Source: Alteribacillus persepolensis
GTDB taxonomy: Bacteria > Bacillota > Bacilli > Bacillales > Marinococcaceae
Direction of reading: 5' to 3'
DNA: 64,000 nt
Assembly: GCF_900099605.1 (NCBI RefSeq)
Contig: NZ_FNDK01000009.1
Span: forward strand, 62,001-126,000
This document shows, one piece after another, positions 63,404-64,000 of this stretch. The translations under genes were made by a program, and so were the position numbers. The notes under the pieces are model-generated. The model was given only the letters and a program-made list of their open reading frames with translations, was not told where the DNA came from and searched no databases. Position 1 is the first letter of the stretch; every line of letters starts with the position of its first letter.

Positions 63404-64000
63404 TTTATTTCCGTCCCTTCACTTTATTAGTTTATTCAGAATAAACTTCCCCCTCAATTTTAAAATATAAGGCTCCATTTTTAACTATTTCTTCATTAAG
63501 GATTGATCCCTGTTGAATACAGAGAACAATCCTTACTAGTTAATAATAATTTGTCTAAATTTTTTGAGTTCGGGGACAGACCTATGTCCATGTCCCCATA
63601 CCCCAAAACTTTTTAACAATCCTCTAGGAATCTCCCTTTACGAGTTTGTCAACCCCCTACAACATAGGGTACATTTTATTTTTTCCAGAAGCTGCAACGG
63701 GATAACGGTTCCAATATCATATTCCCCAAAAATTACAACCTCTATATTTAGTGAATATTATGAACATTTTTATTAATTTAACTTATTCGAATATAATTCG
63801 AATAAAAAGCACCAAGAAATCGCTTGTCACTACTACGTTTAGTAGCGATTAAGATGAAGACTATGAATAATACAGGTTAGAATTTTTTTGACCTTATTTT
63901 TAGCGGTATTATGTGCAGTTTCAATACCTTTTCCAAAGAAGTCAATAAATTATTCTGCCATAATTGCAACACCATCTATTTTAATCATTTAACAATAGAT
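63404..64000. other. intergenic end of window, two inverted repeats
   Basis: No complete gene found. GGGGACA...TGTCCCC (63572-63597) and TTATTCGAAT-ATA-ATTCGAATAA (63783-63805) are inverted repeats. The second is a perfect 10-base-pair palindrome arm with a 3-base loop and could be an operator for the next gene outside the window. Confidence 0.4.

Noticed and set aside
63572-63597. GGGGACA/TGTCCCC as a terminator of a gene outside the window
   Set aside because: No T run follows and the supposed gene is not visible.

Overview
The window looks like chromosomal DNA of a low-GC, Gram-positive, spore-forming member of the Bacillaceae. The reasons are strong AGGAGG-type ribosome binding sites, spore coat genes (CotF/YraF/YraG type, YheC/D), a Spo0E-like fragment, DUF2512 and DUF3231 proteins, and a ykkC-type guanidine riboswitch. 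Many secreted proteins are very acidic lipoproteins, which would suit a halo- or alkaliphile, but that is only an inference. There are no rRNA or tRNA genes and no CRISPR array.

Layout. Positions 1-6.2 kb carry a truncated C45 acyltransferase, a DinB-like protein, a solitary zinc-type ribosomal protein S14, an adhB-yraF-yraG spore coat cluster with a second divergent coat pair, a DUF2512 membrane protein and a secreted alpha-carbonic anhydrase. Positions 6.5-14.8 kb form an organic-acid uptake island: a malate/lactate dehydrogenase-like protein, an enolase-superfamily dehydratase, a complete tripartite tricarboxylate transporter (TctC-TctA-TctB) and a divergent CitA/CitB-type two-component system. 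Positions 15.2-24.7 kb are housekeeping and accessory genes: a thioredoxin-fold DsbA-like gene with an in-frame UGA exactly at the first Cys of its CxxC motif, a flavin reductase, a YfmJ-like reductase, a threonine synthase-like enzyme, a decayed IS3 transposase, a pseudouridine catabolism operon, copper-type lipoproteins, and a guanidine-I riboswitch controlling an SMR guanidinium exporter pair. Positions 25-33 kb hold secreted phosphodiesterase and nuclease genes, a PepSY protein, and spore and hypothetical genes.

Positions 33.4-44.7 kb hold a complete aromatic meta-cleavage operon on the minus strand: flavin-dependent monooxygenase, FAD synthetase-like protein, catechol 2,3-dioxygenase and all 4-oxalocrotonate-branch enzymes down to pyruvate and acetyl-CoA. 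Just upstream is a regulator that joins a DmpR/XylR-like V4R sensor to a PucR-type helix-turn-helix. Positions 45.2-49.6 kb are a graveyard: a decayed ISL3 element interrupting a YesN-like regulator, a decayed YesM-like kinase, a fragment of a second pyruvate carboxylase and other remnants. Positions 49.7-63.4 kb carry an intact pyruvate carboxylase beside a gene set resembling the Pseudomonas/Yersinia itaconate degradation locus (LysR regulator, acyl-CoA dehydrogenase, MaoC hydratase, class III CoA-transferase, CitE-like lyase, MmgE/PrpD protein).

The most unusual observation is the DsbA-like gene at 15283-15858. Its UGA falls at the redox-active cysteine and is followed, about 20 nt later, by a hairpin with a GGU loop of the kind bacterial SECIS elements use. 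It is therefore either a selenoprotein candidate or a single-base nonsense mutant. Other points of interest are a promoter-overlapping direct repeat that may let the pseudouridine kinase regulate its own operon, a LysR-type operator candidate in front of the itaconate-like genes, and the FAD synthetase-like gene inside the aromatic operon.
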